Part shown: positions 7,868-16,402 of the stretch, piece after piece
How positions within the stretch are numbered: the stretch's first letter is position 1
How the letters are laid out: the number at the start of each line of letters is the position of its first letter
Assembly: GCF_039541915.1 (NCBI RefSeq)
Contig: NZ_BAABHD010000029.1
Span: 310,001 to 374,000 of the forward strand
Length of the DNA: 64,000 bases
Reading direction: 5' to 3'
Origin: Nibrella saemangeumensis
GTDB lineage: Bacteria; Bacteroidota; Bacteroidia; Cytophagales; Spirosomataceae
The notes under the pieces: model-generated
Told to the model about the DNA's origin: nothing
The model's input: only the letters and a program-made list of their open reading frames with translations
Databases searched by the model: none
Translations under genes and position numbers: made by a program

Positions 7868-8355
7868 TTACGGCGCAGCGGGCATACCTGACCTGCCCTC
7901 TGGGCACTATCTGCGTATCGGGCGACGAGCACGGAATCGCTGCCATCGCCTGCACCGATGAACTGATACCTGATACCATCCAGACAGATCTTCCGGCACC
8001 GCTGCTGGCGGGTGTTGAGCAGCTACGGGAGTATTTTGCCGGCACACGCCAGCAGTTTGACTTGAAACTGAACCCCAGGGGTACTCCTTTCCAGCAAGAG
8101 GTCTGGCAGGCCCTCCTGGCGGTACCCTACGGGCAAACCCTCTCCTACCTGACCCTGAGCCGCCGGCTGGGCGACGAAAAAGCCATTCGGGCGGTAGCGT
8201 CCGCCAACGGCAAAAACCCACTGTGGATCGTGATTCCCTGCCACCGTATTATCGGGTCCAACGGCGAACTGACGGGTTATGCCGGAGGTTTGTGGCGAAA
8301 AAAGTGGCTGCTGGAACACGAACGCGGTTCGGCCCAGTTGAGTATTTCGTTCTGA
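7864..8355 (+). CDS. ogt: Methylated-DNA--protein-cysteine methyltransferase
   Basis: A 163-residue DNA repair protein that removes alkyl groups from O6-alkylguanine by transfer to its own cysteine. The active site IPCHRI places C126, with GTPFQQEVWQALLAVPYGQT as the helix-turn-helix start, the arginine-finger region RAVASANGKNP, and the Asn-hinge region. The C-terminal LTGYAGGLWRKKWLLEHE is the expected end. Its ATG overlaps the response regulator stop by four bases, an unusual operon partner for a kinase-regulator pair. No AdaA-type Zn/HTH domain is attached. Confidence 0.93.
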   Translation: MITAQRAYLTCPLGTICVSGDEHGIAAIACTDELIPDTIQTDLPAPLLAGVEQLREYFAGTRQQFDLKLNPRGTPFQQEVWQALLAVPYGQTLSYLTLSRRLGDEKAIRAVASANGKNPLWIVIPCHRIIGSNGELTGYAGGLWRKKWLLEHERGSAQLSISF

Positions 8356-8396
8356 TTACCTGCTTTTTACTCTGTAACTTGTCAGCCGTTCCGTTT

Positions 8397-9254
8397 GTGA
8401 AACGTTTTCACTTCCTGCTGCTTACCCTGCTGATGGCTAGTCTTACCGGCTGTTTTCGCCGGTGGACAATGACCGAGAAAGACCTTCGGCAACACTACGC
8501 TAACCGGATTACAAAACCGGTTTATCATACCGTTGAAAACGATACGATGAAGCTCTTCTGTGCTTCATTCGGGCCCGATACGCTGCCTCCGCTCCTGTTT
8601 ATTCACGGGGCGCCCGGCTCCTGGTACGGCTACCTGCCTCTGCTCGATGACAGCCTGCTGCAACAGCGATTTCACCTGATCTCCGTAGACCGACCTGGCT
8701 ACGGTAAGTCCCAAAAGCGCCGGCATCCGATCACTTCCATCAACCAGCAAGCCTCCTGGATCGCCGAAGCCCTAAAGCTGAATAAGTCGGGCAAGCCAGC
8801 CATTGTGCTGGGCCGCTCCTATGGTGCCCCCATTGCCGCCCGCCTGGCAATGCTGTACCCCAGCCTGGTCAAGCACCTGCTGATGGTTGCTCCGCCTATC
8901 GACCCAGACCGGGAAAAGTTCTTCTGGTTTTCCTGGTGGGGTAAATTACCGTTGGTTAAGCTGTTTCTGCCCCGGTCTCTCAATACCGCCACGGCCGAGA
9001 AATACGCCCATGTGGCCGAACTCAAACAACTCCAGTCCTGCTGGTCGGGTATATGTCTGCCGGTAACCGTGATGCAGGGCGGCAACGACTGGCTGGTCGA
9101 CCCGGCCAATCTGGATTATGCCAGGCAGGTACTGGCCGATACCCAGACCAAATTCATCTTTCTGCCCGAAGCTGGTCACCTTATCACCGAATCTCACCCC
9201 AATCTTGTGCGGAAGATGATTTTGGAGGCCGTTGACCGTACCAGCGGGCTTTAG
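8397..9254 (+). CDS. Alpha/beta hydrolase lipoprotein
   Basis: Taken from the GTG at 8397, giving 285 residues; the longer frame from 8223 overlaps ogt and has no signal. From 8397 the N-terminus is KRFHFLLLTLLMASLTGC, a clean lipoprotein signal with lipobox LTGC (C19). The hydrolase fold follows: FIHGAPGSWYG (oxyanion loop), VLGRSYGAP with the nucleophile Ser in G-R-S-Y-G, an acid in DWLVDP and the catalytic His in EAGHLITE. It is likely a periplasm-facing or surface lipid-anchored esterase of unknown substrate. It starts 41 bp after ogt and may be the last gene of that operon. Confidence 0.8.
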   Translation: MKRFHFLLLTLLMASLTGCFRRWTMTEKDLRQHYANRITKPVYHTVENDTMKLFCASFGPDTLPPLLFIHGAPGSWYGYLPLLDDSLLQQRFHLISVDRPGYGKSQKRRHPITSINQQASWIAEALKLNKSGKPAIVLGRSYGAPIAARLAMLYPSLVKHLLMVAPPIDPDREKFFWFSWWGKLPLVKLFLPRSLNTATAEKYAHVAELKQLQSCWSGICLPVTVMQGGNDWLVDPANLDYARQVLADTQTKFIFLPEAGHLITESHPNLVRKMILEAVDRTSGL

Positions 9255-9261
9255 CCCGTTT
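9245..9261 (+). terminator. Weak terminator overlapping the hydrolase stop codon
   Basis: CGGGC (9245-9249) and GCCCG (9254-9258) form a short stem with loop TTTA, followed by TTT. The stop codon TAG lies within it. Only a 5-bp stem, so termination is uncertain. Confidence 0.4.
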
Positions 9262-9323
9262 GTCAAGTTGTCATAAATCCAACCTGGCTTTAACGCATCG
9301 GTACGTACTCCCCTCACTTTTTG

Positions 9324-9331
9324 TACCTTTG
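9324..9331 (+). promoter_or_regulatory. Bacteroidota -7 element for alaA
   Basis: TACCTTTG matches the TAnnTTTG consensus of the Bacteroidota primary sigma factor, 29 bp before the alaA ATG. No clear TTG -33 box is seen at the usual spacing. Confidence 0.5.
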
Positions 9332-9360
9332 CCCCATCGTTTCATTAGTGCAGATTTCGG

Positions 9361-10572
9361 ATGGATATTTTAAAAAGCGAGCGGCTCAATAACCTTAAAT
9401 ACGACATACGCGGACCCGTTTACGAAAAAGCCCTGGAACTGGAAAGCCAGGGGTACAAGATCATAAACCTCAACATCGGTAATCCCGCGCCGTTTGGTTT
9501 TGATGCCCCCGATGAAATCGTTCACGACATTATCCTGAATATCCGTAACGCCCAGGGATACTCCGACTCCCGTGGTTTGTTTGCCGCCCGTAAAGCCGTG
9601 ATGCACCACACCCAGAACTTAGGCATTCCCGGTGTGGCCATCAACGATATTTACATCGGCAATGGGGTTAGTGAACTCATTCTGCTTTCCATGCAGGCAC
9701 TGCTTAATGAAGGCGACGAGGTGCTGATTCCCTCACCGGACTATCCGCTCTGGACGGCTTCGGTGGCCCTGTCGGGCGGAAAGCCGGTTCACTACATCTG
9801 CGACGAAGCCGCCGACTGGAACCCGGACCTGGCCGATTTGGAAAGCAAGATTACCAGCCGGACCCGCGCCATAGTGGTTATAAACCCCAACAACCCAACC
9901 GGCGCGGTGTACGACCGCTCGGTGCTGGAAGGCATTGCCCGCATTGCCGAGCGGCATAAGCTGATTGTGTTCTCCGACGAGATCTACGACAAAATACTGT
10001 ACGACGGAGCCGTCCATTACCCTATCGCTACAATGGTACACGATACCCTATGCATTACGATGGGCGGCTTATCGAAAAACTACCGGGCCGCCGGTTTTCG
10101 GGGCGGATGGTTGATTATGAGCGGAGCCAAACACAAAGCCAAATCGTATATCGAGGGGCTCACGCTGCTGGCCAGTATGCGGCTCTGCGCCAACGTACCG
10201 ACGCAGTTTGCCATTCAGACGGCCCTGGGTGGCTACCAGAGTATTCACGACCTGGTCGCACCGGCGGGCCGGCTCTACAAACAGATTCATCTGGCCTACG
10301 AACGCATCACGGCCATTCCGGGGATTAGCTGTACCAGGCCCAAAGGAGCGCTCTACCTCTTTCCTAAAATACACCTGGAGCAGTTTACCATCGCCGACGA
10401 CAACGCCTTTGTGTATGATCTGCTGGCCGAGCAGAAAGTGCTGGTCGTAGCCGGAACCGGTTTCAACTACGTCTACAACGATCACTTCCGCATCGTTTGC
10501 CTTCCGTCTTTGGATGAAATGAACATTGCCATGGATCGGATAAGCGCCTTTCTGGAAAGTAAGAGAAAATGA
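9361..10572 (+). CDS. alaA: Alanine transaminase (AlaA-type aminotransferase)
   Basis: A 403-residue fold-type I PLP aminotransferase closely resembling E. coli AlaA (YfbQ) from end to end. Shared stretches include YDIRGPVYEKALELE, LNIGNPAPFGFDAPDEI, DIYIGNGVSELI, PDYPLWTASVALSGG and NPNNPTGAVYD. The PLP lysine is K239 in GGLSKNYRAAGFRGGW. The enzyme makes alanine from pyruvate and glutamate in the cytoplasm. The start at 9361 is supported by this alignment and a -7 promoter just upstream. It appears monocistronic or followed by the transporter 59 bp later. Confidence 0.93.
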   Translation: MDILKSERLNNLKYDIRGPVYEKALELESQGYKIINLNIGNPAPFGFDAPDEIVHDIILNIRNAQGYSDSRGLFAARKAVMHHTQNLGIPGVAINDIYIGNGVSELILLSMQALLNEGDEVLIPSPDYPLWTASVALSGGKPVHYICDEAADWNPDLADLESKITSRTRAIVVINPNNPTGAVYDRSVLEGIARIAERHKLIVFSDEIYDKILYDGAVHYPIATMVHDTLCITMGGLSKNYRAAGFRGGWLIMSGAKHKAKSYIEGLTLLASMRLCANVPTQFAIQTALGGYQSIHDLVAPAGRLYKQIHLAYERITAIPGISCTRPKGALYLFPKIHLEQFTIADDNAFVYDLLAEQKVLVVAGTGFNYVYNDHFRIVCLPSLDEMNIAMDRISAFLESKRK

Positions 10573-10631
10573 AGGCAAAAGGTTGTTTTGTTAACTTTAA
10601 ACCTCACACGGTTAAACCTCTAACGAATTAA

Positions 10632-11423
10632 ATGGCGGCTGCTACTTTTACCAACAAACGTACTACCCTCTACATCTTTCTGAGCGCCGTCTTCCTCACC
10701 AATGCGCTGGTGGCGGAGATCATTGGCGTAAAAATCTTCTCGGTCGAGTCGCTGATGGGAACCAAACCCGCACAAATTCACCTGTTTGGCGATTTTGTGC
10801 TGGATTTTAACCTGACAGCCGGAGCGGTTATCTGGCCGTTTGTGTTTATTACCTCCGACGTAATCAATGAATATTTTGGCAAGGCCGGCGTCCGGCGCAT
10901 TTCGTTCCTGACGGCTGGGTTCATTGCCTACAGCTTTTTTATCATCTATGCTGTAACATCGCTGCCCCCGGCGCAGTTCTGGCTGGAGGTCAACGCAACG
11001 GATTCAGCCGGGCAGCCCATCAATATCAACAACGCCTTTGGCATGATATTCCGGCAGGGAATGGGCATCATCATCGGCTCGCTCACGGCTTTCCTGATTG
11101 GGCAGCTGCTGGATGCTTCCATTTTTCAGGCGCTGCGCAAGATCACCGGCAGCCGTAAAATCTGGCTTCGGGCAACGGGCTCTACCCTGGTTTCACAACT
11201 CGTCGATAGCTTTGTGGTGCTTTACATCGCCTTCTTTGTGTTTGGCAACTGGTCCATGCAGCAGGTTTTGGCGGTTGGGATCATCAACTACATTTATAAG
11301 TTCATCACGGCCATTCTGCTCACGCCCCTGCTGTATATGGCGCATTATTTTATTGACCGGTATCTAGGCAAAGAACACGCCGAGGAACTGGCGAATGAAG
11401 CAGCTATGAGTAGTTTTATGTAA
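10632..11423 (+). CDS. Queuosine precursor transporter (YhhQ/VUT family)
   Basis: A 263-residue inner membrane protein with about six helices. It carries the family signatures LTNALVAEIIGVKIFSV at the start, WPFVFITSDVINEYFGK, and FGNWSMQQVLAVGIINYIYKF near the end. This family (E. coli YhhQ) imports preQ0/preQ1, precursors of the modified base queuosine in tRNA; that role is from the family, not shown here. The ECF-like helix pattern supports membrane location. Its stop overlaps the convergent RNA methyltransferase by 8 nt, so the two transcripts meet tail to tail. Confidence 0.85.
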   Translation: MAAATFTNKRTTLYIFLSAVFLTNALVAEIIGVKIFSVESLMGTKPAQIHLFGDFVLDFNLTAGAVIWPFVFITSDVINEYFGKAGVRRISFLTAGFIAYSFFIIYAVTSLPPAQFWLEVNATDSAGQPININNAFGMIFRQGMGIIIGSLTAFLIGQLLDASIFQALRKITGSRKIWLRATGSTLVSQLVDSFVVLYIAFFVFGNWSMQQVLAVGIINYIYKFITAILLTPLLYMAHYFIDRYLGKEHAEELANEAAMSSFM

Positions 11424-12165
11424 GACTCCTCCGCCAGTTATCCAGAATGATGGCCGTAGCAATGCCGACGTTCAGCGACTCAGCCTCGCCATAGCGGGGA
11501 ATGGTAATTCGCTGCGACACCAGGGCGGCTACCTCCGGGCCAATGCCGTTTGATTCGTTGCCCATCACCAGATAACCCGTTCGCCCAAAGGTGATCCGGT
11601 GAACATCACTGCCGTCCAGAAACGCGCCATACACGGGTACATCCGGGTGCTGTTTCAGCTGGCCGGCAATATCGCCGTACCACCATGCAACGCGGGTGAA
11701 AGAGCCCTTGCTGGCGGAGATGACCTTGGGATTATACACATCGGCTGTGGTATCGGAACAGATGATCTTGCGAATGCCGTACCAGTCGGCAATGCGGAGA
11801 ATAGTACCCAGGTTTCCGGGATCGCGAATATCGTCCAGAACCAATACCCATTCGTTGGGCTCTGCGATCAGCGGCCGGTTTTCCTTTATTTTTACGACGG
11901 CCAGCGCCGTGTTGTTGCTCTCCAGCGTACCGGCCCGCTCCAGGTCGGCGGGTGTAACAATTTCGATTCGGGGACGTTGGTTGTCTGAGAGCCGGTCATT
12001 TTCTTTGTAAAACGCTTCAGTCGCCAGGAGGATATCGACCTGAAATCCGGATGCCAGCACCTCCCGGACACTTTTGGCTCCTTCGACCAGAAAAGCCCCG
12101 TGCTCCTGTCGGTACTTTTTCTGGTGCAGTGACTGGATAAACTTGGACAGATTTTTAGACAGCAT
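11416..12165 (-). CDS. SpoU/TrmH-family RNA 2'-O-methyltransferase
   Basis: A 249-residue RNA methyltransferase. The N-terminal substrate-binding domain (KYRQEHGAFLVEGAKSVREV) resembles the RlmB/TrmH auxiliary domain. The C-terminal SPOUT knot shows motif 1 LDDIRDPGNLGTILRIADW, motif 2 YLVMGNESNGIGPEV and motif 3 ITIPRYGEAESLNVGIATAI. It methylates a ribose in tRNA or 23S rRNA; the exact site is not predictable. Its start codon (12163-12165) overlaps the start of the divergent barrel gene by 2 bp, so promoters of each must lie in the other gene or the barrel start is further in. Confidence 0.88.
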   Translation of the reverse strand: MLSKNLSKFIQSLHQKKYRQEHGAFLVEGAKSVREVLASGFQVDILLATEAFYKENDRLSDNQRPRIEIVTPADLERAGTLESNNTALAVVKIKENRPLIAEPNEWVLVLDDIRDPGNLGTILRIADWYGIRKIICSDTTADVYNPKVISASKGSFTRVAWWYGDIAGQLKQHPDVPVYGAFLDGSDVHRITFGRTGYLVMGNESNGIGPEVAALVSQRITIPRYGEAESLNVGIATAIILDNWRRSLT

Positions 12166-14764
12166 GAATAGCGATAAAGTACGGGTAGCGCACGACCAAA
12201 GAGGCTTAGGCCACTCGTTCGGTCGTGCGCCTTACCTCGTGATTCAGACCTGGGCACTCCTGGGCGTTCTGCTGCTAAGCATATCCGGCTGCATCAGCAG
12301 CAAACAGTTGACGCAGAAAGAATACCTGTTATACAACCAGACCGTACGGGGAAACCGGGTCATTTCCAGCGACGAGCTGGAGAGCCTGATCCCCCAAAAG
12401 CCCAACCGGCGGATACTGCGCCTGCCGTTTACGCCGGCCCTCTGGTTTTACGAACTCGGTGCCCGTGGCTATAACCGCGAGGCCGCGCTGCAGGAGCTAC
12501 AGGCCAAAACTACCGAATTTGAGCAGAAAAAACAGCAATATCCCGAAGACTCCCGCGAACGGCAACGGCTCGAAAAACGATACGCCCAGGAGATTAAACG
12601 CCTGCGCCGAAAGGCCGAAGAAGGAAACTGGGTCATGCGGGCCCTGGGCGAACCACCGGTTTATTTTTATGAACGCGATGCGCAGGCCAATGCCGCTAAA
12701 CTGAAAACCTACCTGTTCAGCAAGGGCTTCTTCAACGCCCAGACCAGCTACCGGCTGGATACGCTGCTGGAACGGCGCATCCGCGTGATCTACCTGGTCT
12801 CCGAAAGCACACCCTACCGGCTCCGGCGAATCGCGTACGAAATTGATGATCCTCGCGTAGATTCCCTGGTAAAAAAATCGGCTCCCAACTCCCTGCTGAA
12901 AGTTGGTGAACGTTACGACGAAGCTAAACTGGGCAACGAACGGGTTCGGGTTGAAGAACTGCTCCGCAACAACGGCTATTATACCTTCAGCCGGCAATAC
13001 ATCCAGTTTGAACCGGATTCGTCGGTCAACAACAGCCTGGACACCTCCGGCCGGTTTGTGGATATGTGGGTGAAAATCCTGAACCCACCCGGCCAGTCGC
13101 AGCATTATACCTACCACATCGGCGATATGCGGTTTGTGATTACCCGTGATGAAACCCAAACGCCTTCTACCCAGACGCTGGATACAGTCAGCCGCAACGG
13201 TATCCGCTACCTGCTGGACGGAAAGCTGTACGCTACCCGTCTGCTGGATACCAAGATCCGGCTGCGACCAGGACAGCTCTACCGGCAGGATGATCTGCGC
13301 GAAACGCAACGACAGTTGTTTCTGCTTAACCAGTTCAAATTTGCCAACATCAATATTACAGATACCACCAACCGAATGCTGCGAACCGAAATTGTGGCGA
13401 CCCCGCTCGATAAATACGAAATGACGGTGGAAGGTGGTGTATCCGTACTATACCAGGGGCAGGGAATTCCGGGACCTTTTGGCAACCTATCGCTACGGGT
13501 CCGCAATTTTCTGGGCGGGCTGGAAACCCTGGAAACCTCGTTCCGGTACGGGTTTGAAGCTCAGGCCGGTTTTAGCACGGATCAGGCGTATTTTGCGCAG
13601 GAGCTGGGGCTGAACACCTCCCTTATTTTTCCGCAGATTCTGTTTCCGGGCAAATACCGGTTCCTGTTCAGTAACTCCAACCCACGTACGCAGGTTAGTC
13701 TAGGCTACAATTACACCAACCGTCCGGAATTTATCCGAACCAACCTCCGCTCCACGCTGGCGTATAACTGGCAACCGGCGCCCAACCGGCAGTTCACGTT
13801 TCTGGCGGCCGATATAAACCTGCTCCGGGCCAGCTTTAAGAACGATGAGTTTGGCCGGACGTTTGAAACTTTCCTACGAGAACAGGCCGAGCAGGGCAGC
13901 ACTATTCTAAACAGCTTTATCAACGCCTTTGCCTCAAACATCAGCTTAACCTACACCTACAATACCAATGTGGTCGGGCAGAACCGGAAAGCCAATTTCC
14001 TCCGCCTGTCTGTGGAATCGGGCGGCACAACGCTGAACCTGCTGGGTAATCAGCGGATTGAGGCTCTGTCCAGGACCTTCAACAATTTACAGTTTTTCAA
14101 GTACTTACGGGTCAATGCCGATTTCCGACACTACATCCCCCTTCGCACACACAACACGCTTGCGTTTCGGGTAAACTCCGGTCTTGTTTACGGCTATGGC
14201 CCCAACGGCACCGCCCCCTACGAAAAGCTGTTCTTTGCGGGCGGCAGCAACAGCGTACGCGCCTGGCGCCCGCGCCGGCTGGGGCCCGGTTCAGCCTACC
14301 CGCGCACCGACGCTTCCGGGCAGCCGTTGCCGATCCCAACCAATGATGATTACCGGTTCGACTATAGTTTTGAACAGCCGGGCGATATCCTGCTGGAAGG
14401 TTCGGCGGAACTTCGCGGCCGGTTGTTTCACCTGGGAGCCGATATCAACGGTGCCTTTTTTGTGGATGCCGGAAATGTGTGGCGGTTTCGGCAGAACTCC
14501 CGTCGCCCCGAAGACCGATTTTACCTGAACAACTTCCTTACCGAAATGGCGGTAGGCACCGGGGTGGGTATAAGGCTGGACTTCTCCTTCTTCATCATCC
14601 GGTTTGACGGAGCCGTTAAAGTGTACGACCCGGCCCGGCGTTTTATTACCACCGATGGAACCTACATAGATGAGCGCTTTATATTACCAAAATTTGCGCT
14701 GGATCGACCATTTAGCGGCCCCAATCCCATCGTGGTCAACTTCGGAATTGGTTATCCTTTCTGA
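12164..14764 (+). CDS. TamA/BamA-superfamily outer membrane protein, lipoprotein-like N-terminus
   Basis: About 866 residues from the ATG at 12164, or 841 from a GTG at 12239. The N-terminus carries a hydrophobic segment ending LLLSISGCISS, a lipobox-like site that suggests anchoring to a membrane. A Lys/Glu-rich coiled segment follows, then POTRA-like repeats (YLFSKGFFNAQTSY, RVEELLRNNGYYTFSRQYI) and a C-terminal 16-strand barrel with FFAGGSNSVRAWRPRRLGPG, the lid/loop signature, ending in a terminal Phe. This layout matches Bacteroidota TamL-type proteins, which help insert outer membrane proteins. An inverted repeat at 12188-12230 falls in the disputed N-terminal region. Confidence 0.85.
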   Translation: MNSDKVRVAHDQRGLGHSFGRAPYLVIQTWALLGVLLLSISGCISSKQLTQKEYLLYNQTVRGNRVISSDELESLIPQKPNRRILRLPFTPALWFYELGARGYNREAALQELQAKTTEFEQKKQQYPEDSRERQRLEKRYAQEIKRLRRKAEEGNWVMRALGEPPVYFYERDAQANAAKLKTYLFSKGFFNAQTSYRLDTLLERRIRVIYLVSESTPYRLRRIAYEIDDPRVDSLVKKSAPNSLLKVGERYDEAKLGNERVRVEELLRNNGYYTFSRQYIQFEPDSSVNNSLDTSGRFVDMWVKILNPPGQSQHYTYHIGDMRFVITRDETQTPSTQTLDTVSRNGIRYLLDGKLYATRLLDTKIRLRPGQLYRQDDLRETQRQLFLLNQFKFANINITDTTNRMLRTEIVATPLDKYEMTVEGGVSVLYQGQGIPGPFGNLSLRVRNFLGGLETLETSFRYGFEAQAGFSTDQAYFAQELGLNTSLIFPQILFPGKYRFLFSNSNPRTQVSLGYNYTNRPEFIRTNLRSTLAYNWQPAPNRQFTFLAADINLLRASFKNDEFGRTFETFLREQAEQGSTILNSFINAFASNISLTYTYNTNVVGQNRKANFLRLSVESGGTTLNLLGNQRIEALSRTFNNLQFFKYLRVNADFRHYIPLRTHNTLAFRVNSGLVYGYGPNGTAPYEKLFFAGGSNSVRAWRPRRLGPGSAYPRTDASGQPLPIPTNDDYRFDYSFEQPGDILLEGSAELRGRLFHLGADINGAFFVDAGNVWRFRQNSRRPEDRFYLNNFLTEMAVGTGVGIRLDFSFFIIRFDGAVKVYDPARRFITTDGTYIDERFILPKFALDRPFSGPNPIVVNFGIGYPF
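12188..12230. repeat. 10-bp perfect inverted repeat at the divergent start region
   Basis: GCGCACGACC (12188-12197) is the exact reverse complement of GGTCGTGCGC (12221-12230), with a 23-nt spacer. It lies within the first codons of the barrel gene if the ATG at 12164 is used, but between the two divergent genes if the in-frame GTG at 12239 is the start. It could be an operator, or an mRNA hairpin controlling initiation. Confidence 0.8.
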
Positions 14765-14795
14765 CAATTTGTCAGCAATTCTCTGATTTTTCTCG

Positions 14796-14803
14796 TAATT
14801 TTG
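14796..14803 (+). promoter_or_regulatory. Bacteroidota -7 element for miaB
   Basis: TAATTTTG fits TAnnTTTG; a TTG at 14769-14771 lies 24 nt upstream, near the expected -33 spacing. The element is 96 bp before the miaB ATG. Confidence 0.45.
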
Positions 14804-14898
14804 CGGGAGTTTGTACCCCGGATCGGATCGCCGAAGCGATTCCCTCCCGGGATTACTTGTTAAAAACCGGAGTTGTACTCCGGGGTACTGTACTGAGT

Positions 14899-16326
14899 AT
14901 GGAACGCGTAGCTGAAACATTAACCATATTACAACCAGAAGATAAAGAGGCCTGCGACCTGCCGCGGGTGTCGGAAGAGGAGCTGGCAATTGGCAAAAAG
15001 CGCCTGTATATCGAAAGTTACGGCTGTCAGATGAATTTCTCCGACAGCGAGATCGTAGCGGCAGTGATGCGGAACGCCGGTTTTGCCACTACCGGCACTG
15101 CCGAGGAGGCTGACCTGATCTTTCTCAATACTTGTGCGATCCGCGACAATGCCGAGCAAAAAGTCCGCAACCGGCTTAAGCAGCTGAACGTGCTGAAAAA
15201 GCAGAAACCGGCCCTGCTGGTCGGGATGCTCGGCTGCATGGCTGAGCGTCTGAAGGCAAAGCTGCTGGAAGAGGAAAAGATTGTGGACATTGTGGCCGGT
15301 CCAGACGCCTACCGCGACATTCCGAAGTTGGTTGAGGAAGCTGAATCGGGGCAAAAGGCCGTAAACGTGTTCCTCTCACGTGAGGAAACGTACGCCGATA
15401 TTTCACCCATTCGGCTGAATTCCAACGGCGTAACGGCCTATATCTCCATTATGCGGGGTTGCGACAACATGTGTTCGTTCTGCGTAGTGCCGTTTACGCG
15501 GGGCCGCGAGCGCAGCCGTGATGCCTACTCCATCGTCAGCGAAGCACGGGATCTCTACGAAAACGGCTACCGGGAAGTAACGCTGCTCGGCCAGAATGTA
15601 GACAGCTATAAGTGGAGCCATGCCGACGACACCGAGCACGTCAATTTCGCCGGATTGCTGGAGCGCGTGGCGCTGGTGCATCCAGACCTGCGGGTCAGAT
15701 TCTCCACCTCGCATCCCAAAGACATTACCGACGAGGTATTGTACACCATGGCAAAGTACGATAACATCTGCAAGTACATCCACCTGCCTGCCCAAAGCGG
15801 CAACAGCCGGATTCTGAAGCTGATGAACCGTACCTACGACCGGGCGTGGTATATCCAGAAGATTGACCGCATCCGCGCTATTCTGGGTGAAGACTGTGGT
15901 ATCTCGCACGACATGATTGCCGGCTTCTGCACCGAAACGGAGGAGGAACACCAGGATACACTTTCCCTGATGGCATATGCCCGTTACGACTACGGCTATA
16001 TGTTTGCCTACTCAGAGCGTCCCGGCACACTGGCGGCCAAGAAGTACGCCGACGATATTCCGCACGAGGTAAAAAACCGCCGGCTGAACGAAATCATTGC
16101 TCTTCAGCGTAATATGTCGCTGGAGCGTAATCAGCGGCATATCGGTAAGGTGCAGAAGGTGCTGGTTGAGGGCACATCGAAACGGTCGGATGAACAACTC
16201 TGCGGCCGTAACGACCAGAACAAAATGGTTGTGTTCCCCAAAGGCAATCTCCGGAAAGGCCAGTACGTCAGCGTGCTTGTCACCGAGTGCACAGCGGCCA
16301 CGTTGATTGGTGAAGTGGTGGATTAA
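14899..16326 (+). CDS. miaB: tRNA-2-methylthio-N6-dimethylallyladenosine synthase
   Basis: A 475-residue radical-SAM methylthiotransferase from the ATG at 14899 (an in-frame TTG at 14857 is less likely). The N-terminal UPF0004 domain opens with IESYGCQMNFSDSEIV and its three cluster cysteines are C43, one in LNTCAIRDNAEQKVRNRL and one in GMLGCMAERL. The radical-SAM CxxxCxxC is in RGCDNMCSFCVVPFTRGRER, followed by a C-terminal TRAM domain. The enzyme adds the methylthio group to A37 of tRNAs reading UNN codons. It heads a block with a sigma54 activator, lptE, a TPR protein and secG, an order common in Bacteroidota. Confidence 0.95.
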   Translation: MERVAETLTILQPEDKEACDLPRVSEEELAIGKKRLYIESYGCQMNFSDSEIVAAVMRNAGFATTGTAEEADLIFLNTCAIRDNAEQKVRNRLKQLNVLKKQKPALLVGMLGCMAERLKAKLLEEEKIVDIVAGPDAYRDIPKLVEEAESGQKAVNVFLSREETYADISPIRLNSNGVTAYISIMRGCDNMCSFCVVPFTRGRERSRDAYSIVSEARDLYENGYREVTLLGQNVDSYKWSHADDTEHVNFAGLLERVALVHPDLRVRFSTSHPKDITDEVLYTMAKYDNICKYIHLPAQSGNSRILKLMNRTYDRAWYIQKIDRIRAILGEDCGISHDMIAGFCTETEEEHQDTLSLMAYARYDYGYMFAYSERPGTLAAKKYADDIPHEVKNRRLNEIIALQRNMSLERNQRHIGKVQKVLVEGTSKRSDEQLCGRNDQNKMVVFPKGNLRKGQYVSVLVTECTAATLIGEVVD

Positions 16327-16338
16327 GTTTGCAGTAGG

Positions 16339-16390
16339 CAGTGGGCAGTAGGCAGAGATCGGCAGACTGCAAACTGCCCACCGCCCACTG
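16339..16390. repeat. Palindromic repeat between miaB and the sigma54 activator
   Basis: CAGTGGGCAGTAGGCAG (16339-16355) pairs with CTGCCCACCGCCCACTG (16374-16390), 15 of 17 positions, 18-nt loop. The unit CAGTAGGCAG is iterated from 16332. The same unit appears in reverse inside lptE at 17788-17820 and partly after cca at 60179-60192. Confidence 0.85.
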
Positions 16391-16402
16391 AAGACTTTTA
16401 TT

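Noticed and set aside
8223..8396. Long start for the hydrolase gene
   Set aside because: It overlaps ogt and hides the lipoprotein signal that begins at the GTG at 8397.
16339..16390. CRISPR array candidate from repeated CAGTAGGCAG units
   Set aside because: Units are too short, there are no spacers of regular length and no cas genes nearby.
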